From: CTSoil-075 sp042610375
GTDB lineage: Bacteria; Bacillota; Negativicutes; DSM-13327
Assembly: GCF_042610375.1 (NCBI RefSeq)
Contig: NZ_JBGJZL010000018.1
Span: forward strand, 1-64,000
Length of the DNA: 64,000 bases
Direction of reading: 5' to 3'
The notes under the pieces are model-generated. The model made no database searches, was not told the DNA's origin, and saw only the letters and a list, made by a program, of their open reading frames with translations. Positions 1 to 7,979 of this stretch are shown in pieces. Each line of letters starts with the position of its first letter. Positions within the stretch are counted from its first letter, which is position 1. Both the position numbers and the translations under genes were made by a program.

Positions 1-618
1 ATAAGGAGTACCAATTCGATCATCCACTTTTACAATAGGAATTGGAAGACGGTGTGGAGGATCCATTGGAATATATATATCATGCATACCTTCAAGAGCA
101 AGAGGCTGGCTTGTATTGACTTCTATAATAACAATATCAGCACTTTGTACGAAGGATGCTGAATTACCCATTGAAGTGGTTGGAATAATATGTCCTTCTT
201 CTGTAATAGCGCAGGCTTCAATGATCGCTACATCTACTTTTCCACCCAAAAATCCATATCTAGACATTTGTGCAGTATGACTTAGATGCAAATCACAATA
301 CTTAACGCCACCAGAATTAAGAGACTTGCGTATTTCATTGTTCGTTTGATAGGGTAAACGTCTATTTATACCATTAACTGCGGCAAGTGCTCCATCGAGT
401 TCCTTCCCAACGGATGCACCAGTCCAAAGGTTAATTTGGAAATGTTCTTTTTTGATTCTTTCAGCTAAGGCCAAGGGTACTGCTTTCGGATAACCAGATG
501 GGGTAAATCCACTTGTTCCAACATTCATTCCTGGCTTAATCACTGCCGCCGCTTCATCTGCGCTCACAATTTTGTCATGTAATGCAGAATTACGCACGCG
601 ATCTTTGATATCGATCAT
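1..618 (-). CDS. Succinyl-CoA:acetate/propionate-type CoA-transferase (N-terminal part)
   Basis: Acetyl-CoA hydrolase/transferase family. The open frame starts at ATG 618, with AGGGGGC 8 bases upstream, and runs off the window edge, so only the first 206 residues are visible. The N-terminus (MIDIKDRVRN, then a GTSGFTPSGYPKAVP stretch near residues 53-67) is typical of Cat1/SCACT enzymes, which move CoA between succinyl-CoA and acetate or propionate. The catalytic glutamate lies in the missing C-terminal half. It is the last visible gene of the decarboxylase-transporter series, which suggests it activates succinate or releases propionate. The family assignment is firm; the exact acyl pair is inferred from context. 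Confidence 0.85.
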   Translation of the reverse strand, partial: MIDIKDRVRNSALHDKIVSADEAAAVIKPGMNVGTSGFTPSGYPKAVPLALAERIKKEHFQINLWTGASVGKELDGALAAVNGINRRLPYQTNNEIRKSLNSGGVKYCDLHLSHTAQMSRYGFLGGKVDVAIIEACAITEEGHIIPTTSMGNSASFVQSADIVIIEVNTSQPLALEGMHDIYIPMDPPHRLPIPIVKVDDRIGTPY

Positions 619-727
619 TTATAATGCCCCCTATTTTTTATCTCCTAGCAATCATACTAGAGATTGCTCAATAGAAAAAATCTCACCTCTGACAATTTTT
701 CTGGTTTAGATAAATACTTTAATAGTT

Positions 728-754
728 AAAAAGAAGAGCCCTTTCATCAGGCCC
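728..754 (-). terminator. Probable intrinsic terminator before the CoA-transferase gene
   Basis: On the minus strand a short GC stem (GGGCC with GGGCTC, loop about 8) is followed by TTCTTTTT. It lies between the small membrane protein gene and the CoA-transferase gene, so the latter may have its own promoter in the remaining 110 bases. The stem is short. Confidence 0.45.
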
Positions 755-767
755 ATAACAATCATAT

Positions 768-1034
768 TTAATTTGTAAAAATAACTGCATAACTCACTAA
801 ACCGATAATACCAAACATAAAAAATACTACCATAAATCCTTGCCATCGATATGGAACACCAAAATTCCAGGTATCTCCTAAGAATCCTCGGCGAGTGAAA
901 ATATTGCTTTTCGTTCTTTTTTTAAACCACTGAGCCTTTCGTTCTTCCCCAATGATTTTAGCAATTATATAAATAATGGCTAAGGACGTCACAAAAGATA
1001 TGATAATCCGTGTTACTTGCTGCGCCTCTCCCAT
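768..1034 (-). CDS. Small two-helix membrane protein, unknown function
   Basis: 88 residues with two predicted membrane helices, near residues 8-28 and 66-87. Between them is a basic, aromatic loop (ERKAQWFKKRTKS, then GDTWNFGVPYRWQG). The start ATG 1034 has a GGTGGTGAG ribosome binding site. No family was recognised. It lies directly after the SLC13 transporter gene in the same direction, so it could be an accessory subunit or partner of that transporter or of the decarboxylase complex. The gene looks real because it is well placed and has a ribosome binding site, but its role is unknown. Confidence 0.6.
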   Translation of the reverse strand: MGEAQQVTRIIISFVTSLAIIYIIAKIIGEERKAQWFKKRTKSNIFTRRGFLGDTWNFGVPYRWQGFMVVFFMFGIIGLVSYAVIFTN

Positions 1035-1089
1035 CAGATCTCACCACCCTTCTATCTTCTGATCTACCTGCCACCATACACTATATATC

Positions 1090-1120
1090 CTCGAGGACAA
1101 GGAATGTCCTTGTCCTCGAG
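1090..1120. other. Perfect 14-bp inverted repeat (hairpin)
   Basis: The arms CTCGAGGACAAGGA and its exact complement are separated by 3 bases. It sits between the SLC13 gene (stop near 1141) and the small membrane protein gene (start 1034), with no T-run on either side. This makes an RNA processing or stabilising hairpin within the transcript more likely than a terminator. Confidence 0.6.
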
Positions 1121-1140
1121 ATGCAACTTGTTCTTCTAAC

Positions 1141-2427
1141 TTACTTAGCAGGGAAAAATGGCCATACCATAGGAATAATGATAATGGATACAATGAAACA
1201 TACCACAACAAGACCTGTACCAGCTTTTACATAATCCATGAATTTATAACCACCAGGCCCAAGAACCAGAGTGTTTGGTGGAGTTCCAACAGGAGTTGAA
1301 AAGGCACAAGATGCTGCGACAGCAATTGCCATCAACACTGCATGAGGACTAGCTCCCAACCCATTGGCAATGGAGATACCAATCGGTGCTAACAAAGCTG
1401 TACATGCAGTATTTGACATGATTTGCGTTAGCCCACCAGACAGGGCGAATAATATGGCTGTCACAAATATAGGGCTAGGGTTATTGCCAAGAATGCCAAC
1501 TACTTGATCGGCAATTAACTTACCTGCACCACTTGTTTCCATCGCCGTTGCAATGGGCATCATACCAGCAAAAAGGAAGATGGTGACCCAATCAATCCCA
1601 GTATATGCTTGTTTCTCAGATAAACACTTGGTCAAAACGAGAATGAGAGCACCAATCACAGCAGCAATCTCAAGAGGTAATTGTTTTAAATCAAGGGCCA
1701 TGACAATAACAACACCGATGAGGGTCGCTGCAGTGATCCACATTTTCTTAGGATCTGTTGAACCTGCTGTCGCTTCCGCCACTGCTTCTTCATCAATGAC
1801 AACATCGCCAGTAATATGAGCTTTCGGTAATAAATGTTTACCGACAAACATCATATAAGCAATACCCACAAGAGTCAAAGGAATACCAATCCATGCAAAT
1901 TCAAAGAAACCAAAGGGCTCAAAACCAGCAGCTTTTAATGACCCTGCTGCAATAATATTAGGCGGTGTACCAACAAGAGTAATAATACCACCAAGTCCTG
2001 CACCAAAAGCTAAAGGCATAAGCTGACGAGATGCAGGGAGTTTTGCTACTTTACAAATACCGATAATAACAGGCATCAATGCTGCTGTCGTACCTGTATT
2101 AGAGGATACTGAAGAAATAGCAGCCGCGATGACCATTGTACCAAACATTAAGGCATTTTCACCTTTACCAACAGCTCGTACGACAGCTTCTCCTAATTTC
2201 TGAGCTAATCCAGTATGAAACATGGATGCGCCAATGACAAACATGCCAGCAAATAAAACAACAGTTGAATTTGATAAACCAGAAAAGACCATTTTCATGG
2301 GAATAATACCAAGAACACCGAGAGCAATTGCACCGCCGATAGCAGTGACGGCTAGAGGAATCACTTCTGTAACAAACAATAAGGCAACAATACCTAAGAC
2401 AATCAGTGTGATTACAGCTGCTGACAT
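1141..2427 (-). CDS. SLC13/DASS-type sodium:carboxylate symporter
   Basis: Integral membrane transporter of the SLC13 (DASS) family, about 428 residues from ATG 2427. That start has GGAGGG at ideal spacing; the longer open frame upstream to 2532 has no ribosome binding site. Repeated hairpin-loop motifs are visible (SSNTGTTAALMP near residue 105, VGTPPN near 150, and the pseudo-symmetric SNTACTALL and VGTPPNTLV in the second half), typical of sodium-coupled di- and tricarboxylate carriers. It sits between mmdB and the CoA-transferase gene. A sodium-coupled succinate carrier fits well: it would bring in the substrate using the sodium gradient made by the decarboxylase. Substrate identity is inferred from context only. 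Confidence 0.82.
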   Translation of the reverse strand: MSAAVITLIVLGIVALLFVTEVIPLAVTAIGGAIALGVLGIIPMKMVFSGLSNSTVVLFAGMFVIGASMFHTGLAQKLGEAVVRAVGKGENALMFGTMVIAAAISSVSSNTGTTAALMPVIIGICKVAKLPASRQLMPLAFGAGLGGIITLVGTPPNIIAAGSLKAAGFEPFGFFEFAWIGIPLTLVGIAYMMFVGKHLLPKAHITGDVVIDEEAVAEATAGSTDPKKMWITAATLIGVVIVMALDLKQLPLEIAAVIGALILVLTKCLSEKQAYTGIDWVTIFLFAGMMPIATAMETSGAGKLIADQVVGILGNNPSPIFVTAILFALSGGLTQIMSNTACTALLAPIGISIANGLGASPHAVLMAIAVAASCAFSTPVGTPPNTLVLGPGGYKFMDYVKAGTGLVVVCFIVSIIIIPMVWPFFPAK

Positions 2428-2493
2428 ATAAATTCCCTCCTTTTTTACATACCCATGAGAAATTTGATCAGTTGGATTGTACATGGTAGTTGT

Positions 2494-2528
2494 CAGGAAT
2501 GAGAGTATCCTTTTATATCTCATTCCTG
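2494..2528. other. Intergenic hairpin in the mmdB-transporter gap
   Basis: An 11-bp inverted repeat (CAGGAATGAGA and its complement) around a 13-base loop, about 70 bases upstream of the transporter start. A near-copy of the arm sequence forms a hairpin at 32629-32663, also just upstream of a transporter gene. There is no T-run, so it is probably an RNA processing or stability element. Confidence 0.5.
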
Positions 2529-2534
2529 GCAAAC

Positions 2535-2569
2535 CAATGATAGAGACGTCACTCTATTCTCTATCATTG
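2535..2569. terminator. Hairpin directly after mmdB (weak terminator or processing site)
   Basis: A 12-bp perfect inverted repeat (CAATGATAGAGA and its complement, 11-base loop) starts 10 bases after the mmdB stop. It lacks a clear T-run on the minus strand, so it may only reduce read-through into the transporter gene. Confidence 0.45.
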
Positions 2570-2579
2570 ATACCAATAA

Positions 2580-3701
2580 TTACTTGAGCATTGCGAGCAT
2601 CGTACCAGCTGCAACAGCCGTTCCAATAACACCTGCTACATTAGGTCCCATGGCGTGCATAAGTAAATAGTTGCCAGGGTTGGCTTGTTGACCAACAATT
2701 TGGCTTACACGGGCAGCCATGGGTACTGCTGATACACCAGCAGAACCGATTAATGGGTTAACCTTACCACCACTAAAATAATTCATGATTTTACCAAACA
2801 GTACACCACCAGCAGTACCAAAAGCGAATGCCACTAAACCAAGAAAGATAATCTCAAGAGTTTGGATGTTAAGGAAATTTTCAGCTTTCATTGTAAGACC
2901 AGTACCTGTTGCCAAGAAAATAGTCACGATGTTGATCAGTGCATTTTCTGAAGTATCGGCTAAACGAGCTGTAACTCCTGATTCCCGAAATAAATTTCCA
3001 AGCATAAGCATCCCCATCAAAGATGAGATAGGAGGCAATAATAAGCTGATAATAATAGTAGTCACGACCGGAAAAGCCAGTTTTTCAAATCTAGAAACAG
3101 GACGTAATTGATCCATCACAATTTCTCGCTCGGCTTTCGTCGTCAATAATTTCATAATCGGAGGTTGAATGAGTGGTACTAAAGACATATAAGAATAAGC
3201 AGCTACAGCGATAGCCCCCAACAAATGAGGAGCCAATTTCATTGTTAGATAGATGGCTGTCGGACCATCAGCACCACCAATAATACCGATAGAAGCAGCT
3301 TCTTGCACATTAAAACCAAGAGCCATAGCCCCCATTAACGCCACAAAAACGCCAATTTGAGCGGCAGCACCTAATAATAAAGTAGAAGGACGAGCAATCA
3401 GAGGACCAAAATCAGTCATAGCACCAACACCTAAAAAGATCAGAGGTGGAAAGACTTCATGAGAAATACCAAAACCAATCAGTTGCATCAAACCAGGATC
3501 TGTTTCAAATCCTGTTTTAGGAAAGTTGGCTAGAATACAACCAAAAGCTATGGGAGATAATAGTAAAGGTTCAAACCCTTTGGCAAAAGCTAAGTATAGC
3601 AAAATGATACCAACAGCAATCATAATCGCGTGACCGGAGGTGAAATCGGTAAAACCGCTATCTGCCCACACAGCCTGCAGGGAAACAATAAATGCATCCA
3701 T
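2580..3701 (-). CDS. mmdB: Methylmalonyl-CoA decarboxylase, beta subunit (sodium pump)
   Basis: Polytopic membrane subunit of the sodium-translocating decarboxylases (OadB/MmdB/GcdB family), 373 residues, a usual length for the family. It takes the carboxyl group from carboxybiotin and couples its decarboxylation to sodium export. The GGADGPT motif at residues 142-148 contains the conserved aspartate of the ion pathway, and a second half rich in Gly, Asn and Ser (GTAGGVLFGK, MHAMGPNVAGVIGTAVAAG) is also conserved. The start ATG 3701 follows AGGAGG. It is the fourth gene of an mmdA-D-C-B series, in an order like that of Veillonella. Identity as the methylmalonyl-CoA rather than the oxaloacetate enzyme comes from the alpha subunit. 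Confidence 0.93.
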   Translation of the reverse strand: MDAFIVSLQAVWADSGFTDFTSGHAIMIAVGIILLYLAFAKGFEPLLLSPIAFGCILANFPKTGFETDPGLMQLIGFGISHEVFPPLIFLGVGAMTDFGPLIARPSTLLLGAAAQIGVFVALMGAMALGFNVQEAASIGIIGGADGPTAIYLTMKLAPHLLGAIAVAAYSYMSLVPLIQPPIMKLLTTKAEREIVMDQLRPVSRFEKLAFPVVTTIIISLLLPPISSLMGMLMLGNLFRESGVTARLADTSENALINIVTIFLATGTGLTMKAENFLNIQTLEIIFLGLVAFAFGTAGGVLFGKIMNYFSGGKVNPLIGSAGVSAVPMAARVSQIVGQQANPGNYLLMHAMGPNVAGVIGTAVAAGTMLAMLK

Positions 3702-3747
3702 CGTGTTTTTTCCTCCTATATCGTCATGTTTAGCATGCTTTATTACT

Positions 3748-4140
3748 TTAAGCAGTCACAATTAGCACATCACCGGTTGACACTAACTGCCCTACAGTAA
3801 CGCGTACATCTGAGACTTTACCATCCTGGGTTGCCATAATTTCATTTTCCATTTTCATGGCTTCTAAAATGCAGATAACATCACCACGTTTAATTAAATC
3901 ACCAGGCTGCACGTTTACTTTGAATATTTTGCCTGGCATTGGTGCAAGGACCGTTTGTGCACCTGCGGGAGTTGCTGTGGGTGTTACCTTAGCTGCTGGG
4001 GCTGGAGTCGATGCCGGAGCAGATACTGGACTTGGAGTTGGAGTGGAAACAGTTTTCTTTACCACTGGAGTCCCTCCAGTAATTTCTTCCACATCTAATT
4101 CATAGACTTGACCTTTAAAAGTAATTTGAAATTTTTTCAT
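3748..4140 (-). CDS. mmdC: Methylmalonyl-CoA decarboxylase, biotin carrier subunit
   Basis: 130-residue biotin carrier (gamma subunit in Veillonella nomenclature). A short N-terminal domain (residues 1-25) is followed by a Pro/Ala/Thr-rich flexible linker (about 30-62) and a C-terminal biotinyl domain with the EAMKMEN signature, where K96 is the biotinylation site. ATG 4140 is preferred because GGGAGG lies at good spacing; a longer frame to 4164 has no ribosome binding site. The mobile carrier moves the carboxyl group between MmdA and MmdB. Its need for biotin links it functionally to the BirA-controlled bioY operon at 27.5-31.2 kb. Confidence 0.93.
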   Translation of the reverse strand: MKKFQITFKGQVYELDVEEITGGTPVVKKTVSTPTPSPVSAPASTPAPAAKVTPTATPAGAQTVLAPMPGKIFKVNVQPGDLIKRGDVICILEAMKMENEIMATQDGKVSDVRVTVGQLVSTGDVLIVTA

Positions 4141-4197
4141 GTGTAATCCTCCCTTATTCTTCATATCATGGCATATTACTTACTATCCCTATTCAAT

Positions 4198-4551
4198 TTA
4201 ATTCATTCCGTTTTTTCGATTTGCACCTTCTGTACGAGCCACTTGTGTCCAAGTTGGAGCACCGATTGGGCGAATAGCGACAATTCGTGCATCACCATGA
4301 CCATAAGCAGCAATGGCTGCTGTGAATAGGATCATCATTTCATCGTAATCCTCTTCGATAGCGGCATCAGCCACGACAGGAGCGGAATTAACGACTACCG
4401 GTAATTCATTTTGTGTTATCTTTTTTTTTTGCGTAGGATCGATGATGCGAATCAGATTGACAATTAGGCTAAGACCATACAAAACAGCGAATACCACGGT
4501 CATATTGATTGCAGCAATCAATATTGGATTGGTTGTAACTGGTTGACCCAT
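4198..4551 (-). CDS. mmdD: Methylmalonyl-CoA decarboxylase, delta (OadG-like) subunit
   Basis: 117 residues from ATG 4551, which has AAAGGTG 6 bases upstream; a GTG at 4560 is an alternative. One N-terminal membrane helix (about residues 6-35) is followed by a charged linker and a conserved tail with GHGDARIVAIRPIG and PTWTQVAR. That arrangement is typical of the small subunit (OadG/MmdD) that anchors and assembles the alpha, beta and biotin subunits. It lies between mmdA and mmdC with short gaps. No separate epsilon gene, known from Veillonella, is visible. Confidence 0.88.
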   Translation of the reverse strand: MGQPVTTNPILIAAINMTVVFAVLYGLSLIVNLIRIIDPTQKKKITQNELPVVVNSAPVVADAAIEEDYDEMMILFTAAIAAYGHGDARIVAIRPIGAPTWTQVARTEGANRKNGMN

Positions 4552-4600
4552 TATGTTCACCTTTTTCCTTTCTTAAATTTTTATTAATGTTTAACCTTAC

Positions 4601-6130
4601 CTATACTGGAAAGTTACCATGACGTTTCGCAGGGCGTCCTTGCCGTTTCGAAGCCAGCATACTGAAAGTATTAATCAATACTGGACGGCTTTCTTGAGGT
4701 TCAATCACCATATCAACGAACCCGCGTTTAGCTGCCTGATAAGGAGTAGCAAAATTTTTAACATATTCATCTGTCTTAGCCTTGATATCCTTATCATTCT
4801 TGAAGATAATATTGGCAGCACCCGCAGGTCCCATCACAGCAATTTCAGCCGTCGGCCAAGCGATAACTTGATCTGCACCAAGATCTCGAGAACACATGGC
4901 AAGATAAGAGCCTCCATAGGCTTTTCTAAGAACAAGAGTCACTTTTGGTACAGTTGCTTCTGAATACGCATAGAGCATCTTAGCGCCATGACGAATGATA
5001 CCACCATATTCTTGATTCGTACCAGGTAAGAAACCAGGAACGTCAACAAGATTAAGGATTGGAATATTAAAAGCATCACAAAATCGAATAAAACGAGAAG
5101 ATTTATCCGAAGCATTAATGTCGAGGCAACCAGCCATGACCTTTGGTTGATTGGCAATGATCCCCACAGTTTTGCCATCTAAACGAGCAAAAGTTGTGAT
5201 AATATTAGGTGCATAATAAGGTTGTACCTCATAAAAATCCCCATCATCTACAATCTTAGCAATCACGTCTTTCATATCATAAGATTGGTTCGAATTATCA
5301 GGAATGATTGTATTGAGGGTTTCATCCATTCGCATAGCGTCATCACCATTGTCAATAACAGGTGTAACTTCCAAGTTATTACTAGGAATGAAACTAATAA
5401 GGCGGCGAATTTGTTCTAAACAATCATCATCATTCTCTGCCACAAAATGCGCTACGCCTGATGTAGCATTATGAGTCATAGCACCACCAAGATCTTCAGA
5501 AGTGACTTCTTCACCCGTAACTGTTTTAATTACTTGAGGACCTGTGATAAACATTTGGCTGGTATTCTTCACCATATAGATAAAATCTGTTAATGCAGGA
5601 GAGTACACTGCACCACCAGCGCATGGTCCCATGATCGCCGAAATTTGAGGAATGACACCAGAAGCCAATGTATTTTTGTAAAAAATTTTTCCATACCCCG
5701 CCAAAGCATCTACAGCTTCTTGAATGCGTGCACCACCTGAATCATTAATACCAATGATTGGAGCTCCCATTTCCATTGCGAGATCTTGTACTTTGCAAAT
5801 TTTTGCCGCATGCATTTCTCCAAGGGAACCACCAACGACAGTAAAATCTTGTGCATACACATAGACCAAACGTCCTTCAATCGTACCATATCCTGTAACG
5901 ACACCTTCAGCAGGCGCTTCTGTTTGCTCCATACCAAAATTGGTACAACGATGAGTCACAAAACGATCTAGTTCCATAAAGCTTTTTGCATCTAGTAATT
6001 TTTCAATGCGTTCACGAGCAGTTAATTTCCCTAAGGAATGTTGCTTTTCAATGCGCTTTGTTCCACCACCAGCCATGATTTTTTCTGTCTGTTTTTGCAT
6101 ATCCTTGATTTTTTCAAGTGTTGTCGACAA
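4601..6130 (-). CDS. mmdA: Methylmalonyl-CoA decarboxylase, alpha subunit (carboxyltransferase)
   Basis: Cytoplasmic carboxyltransferase that moves the carboxyl group from (S)-methylmalonyl-CoA to MmdC biotin, giving propionyl-CoA. From TTG 6130, with GGGGGTGG 5 bases upstream, it is 509 residues, the length I recall for Veillonella MmdA. Starts further upstream (ATG 6166 and above) have no ribosome binding site. Crotonase-fold carboxyltransferase motifs are visible: INDSGGARIQE, MGPCAGGAVYSPAL and the C-terminal AVMGPAGAANIIF and KRGFVD. The sequence closely follows Veillonella MmdA rather than oxaloacetate decarboxylase, which has an unrelated alpha subunit. First gene of the operon. Confidence 0.94.
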   Translation of the reverse strand: MSTTLEKIKDMQKQTEKIMAGGGTKRIEKQHSLGKLTARERIEKLLDAKSFMELDRFVTHRCTNFGMEQTEAPAEGVVTGYGTIEGRLVYVYAQDFTVVGGSLGEMHAAKICKVQDLAMEMGAPIIGINDSGGARIQEAVDALAGYGKIFYKNTLASGVIPQISAIMGPCAGGAVYSPALTDFIYMVKNTSQMFITGPQVIKTVTGEEVTSEDLGGAMTHNATSGVAHFVAENDDDCLEQIRRLISFIPSNNLEVTPVIDNGDDAMRMDETLNTIIPDNSNQSYDMKDVIAKIVDDGDFYEVQPYYAPNIITTFARLDGKTVGIIANQPKVMAGCLDINASDKSSRFIRFCDAFNIPILNLVDVPGFLPGTNQEYGGIIRHGAKMLYAYSEATVPKVTLVLRKAYGGSYLAMCSRDLGADQVIAWPTAEIAVMGPAGAANIIFKNDKDIKAKTDEYVKNFATPYQAAKRGFVDMVIEPQESRPVLINTFSMLASKRQGRPAKRHGNFPV

Positions 6131-6298
6131 GAATTCCACCCCCAACTCTTCTTTACTAAGTTTCATTAATCTAAAAATACACAATTTACTGACTTTTTTC
6201 TAGTATAGTTAACTTTTGAAAGCTATCTGTAATTAAAGTATATAAAGTAATTAAAGTAACCGCAATTAATGGCTATTTTATAAGCAGTTTAGTAATTA

Positions 6299-6347
6299 AA
6301 ATAAAGCTAATCTTACCATATAAAAGTGGTAAAGATTAGCTTTATTA
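6299..6347 (-). terminator. Intrinsic terminator of the racemase-acetyltransferase operon
   Basis: A long inverted repeat (AATAAAGCTAATCTT..ACCA with TGGTAAAGATTAGCTTTATT) lies 45 bases past the GNAT stop on the minus strand, with an A/T-rich stem base. It separates this operon from the mmd promoter region. The remaining bases up to mmdA are AT-rich with a TATACT near 6202, but no convincing -35 element. Confidence 0.7.
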
Positions 6348-6390
6348 GTTATATTTCTCCCTATCTCTCACACTAAATACCCTTGGATAC

Positions 6391-6858
6391 TTAATCTTGA
6401 GAAAGATCACACAATGATAAAAGCATCACCAGGCGGTTTTCTCCTGCACCATATTCATCTACCCTTCTATCTTTCCCCACGAAGCCCAACTTTTCTTGAT
6501 AAATCTTAATTGCACTAAAATTTTTAGGATCTACAGTCAATTCAACTGCTTCAATATTCTCTTCTTTCAATGCTCTCAAACTAGTGCGCATCAATATTGT
6601 ACCTAGACCCTGTCCACGTAATTTTTTTGCTATGGAGACTCCCATTAGATATGCCTTATTTGGATTCTTCCAATCCCGCATATACTGAATCAATCCTACA
6701 ACTTTTTCTTGTTCTTTAGCAATATATACTTGACCATGACGGATAAAGGGCACAAGATGCCATTCATTTAATCCTCCTATTCCAAATGCTTCTGCTTCCA
6801 ATTGTACTAAACTCTGTAAAAAATCTAAATCAAATTCCTCTACTAATTCAATTCTCAT
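6391..6858 (-). CDS. GNAT-family N-acetyltransferase
   Basis: 155-residue acetyl-CoA-dependent acetyltransferase. The acetyl-CoA pyrophosphate loop is visible as KKLRGQGLGTILM near residues 80-92, followed by a typical strand and helix (VELTVDPKNFSAIKIYQEKLGF). ATG 6858 has AGGAGGA 7 bases upstream and overlaps the end of the racemase gene by 11 bases, so the two are co-translated. The acceptor is unknown. Because the neighbour is an ornithine/alanine-type racemase, an amino acid or its derivative is a plausible target, but that is inference. Confidence 0.85.
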   Translation of the reverse strand: MRIELVEEFDLDFLQSLVQLEAEAFGIGGLNEWHLVPFIRHGQVYIAKEQEKVVGLIQYMRDWKNPNKAYLMGVSIAKKLRGQGLGTILMRTSLRALKEENIEAVELTVDPKNFSAIKIYQEKLGFVGKDRRVDEYGAGENRLVMLLSLCDLSQD

Positions 6859-7939
6859 ATTCTTTTCCTCCTTTAAATTGTTTTCTTACATAACGTGAGT
6901 CGCTTACGGAAAGTAACCCTGGATACGTCAAGCCAAAAACAACTTCATCACCAACTGCAATTTCTTTGCTAGTATCGGTGATATCTATAATTGTATGATC
7001 ACTGCTAGCACCTAGTATGTTAAAATCTCCTTCTAATGGAAAAACACCTTCAATATACACATCTTGTTTGCCTAAAGCTAAAATTGCACGTTTTCTGATT
7101 CCTATATCAACGAATTTAGGAGTATTACCAAAAGCATCTTTACCAACTTCCCCAATTGGCATAGACGGTTTGTCTTTTACCTCAATCACTTCAGCTCTAA
7201 GAGTAAATGCATCTTGATGCAGCCAGGGAATCTTTCGGTTATTCGTTGTATCCGTTCCTAGTAAAATCCCTTCTCCAATCCGTAGCTGATTAATCCCCAT
7301 TGGAACCATATCATTCTCCACTAATAACAGAGTCGACGTACCACCTCCAGAGACAATGTCCAATCGATGTCCTAAATGTCTTTCTAGATCATGCCGCAAT
7401 TTCGCTAAAATCCCCAAATTGTCAACACTCGGTAATATACCACCAAAACACCCCATGTTTGTTCCTAACCCAACAACGGTAACTCCAGGCAAACCGCAAA
7501 TCTGCTCGGCTGTATCTAATACATTCTCCTCCATGATTCCCTCACGCAGATCCCCCAGATCTACCATCAAAATAATATTGTGTACTTTTCCACTACGAAC
7601 ACTTGCAGCAGCTAATGCTTTTATAACCGCGACTTCTGAATTAATACTGGTATTGGCATACTGGACTACATTATCTACATTGCTTAGTCGTGGAATCCGT
7701 AATAAAGTAACTGGATTATGAATATTTTGTTTTCTAAGTTCAACGATATTTTCCATTCTAGCATCTGCCAACTCTTCAATACCTCCAGCAAGCATTGCAT
7801 TAACAATTTGGTGCATGGCGCTAAATCCTTTAGTAACGCCAAGAACTTGTATTCCCTTTTCCCGACATTTTTCTACTACTTGTTCTGCATTCTCAGTAAT
7901 TTTACCTAAATCAATTTCAAGAACTGGACATCCTTGCAT
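6848..7939 (-). CDS. PLP-dependent amino acid racemase (ornithine/alanine racemase family)
   Basis: 363 residues from ATG 7939, with GGGGGGA upstream; the frame further out to 8023 lacks a ribosome binding site. Fold III alanine-racemase-type protein of the YhfX/ornithine racemase branch. The PLP lysine is in VLGVTKGFSA near residue 37. Further cofactor motifs are SGGGTSTLL and LRIGEGILLG. This branch differs from housekeeping Alr in length and in its C-terminal domain. It interconverts L- and D-forms of a basic amino acid in characterised clostridial relatives, but no ornithine aminomutase genes are nearby, so the substrate is open. It follows the penicillin-binding protein remnant and overlaps the GNAT gene. 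Confidence 0.8.
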   Translation of the reverse strand: MQGCPVLEIDLGKITENAEQVVEKCREKGIQVLGVTKGFSAMHQIVNAMLAGGIEELADARMENIVELRKQNIHNPVTLLRIPRLSNVDNVVQYANTSINSEVAVIKALAAASVRSGKVHNIILMVDLGDLREGIMEENVLDTAEQICGLPGVTVVGLGTNMGCFGGILPSVDNLGILAKLRHDLERHLGHRLDIVSGGGTSTLLLVENDMVPMGINQLRIGEGILLGTDTTNNRKIPWLHQDAFTLRAEVIEVKDKPSMPIGEVGKDAFGNTPKFVDIGIRKRAILALGKQDVYIEGVFPLEGDFNILGASSDHTIIDITDTSKEIAVGDEVVFGLTYPGLLSVSDSRYVRKQFKGGKEYEN

Positions 7940-7979
7940 TTTCGTCCCCCCCTTATCCTTTATATTGATCGTAACCAAC

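Noticed and set aside
1553..1819. Plus-strand frames opposite the transporter and pump genes (also 2222-2431, 2785-3111, 3857-4105)
   Set aside because: They mirror strong coding frames on the other strand and have no ribosome binding sites.
4601..6130. Oxaloacetate decarboxylase alpha subunit
   Set aside because: The sequence is an acyl-CoA carboxyltransferase close to Veillonella MmdA; OadA belongs to a different family with a TIM-barrel domain.
6191..6298. Promoter for mmdA at TATACT near 6202
   Set aside because: No -35 element at suitable spacing, so it is mentioned but not listed as a site.
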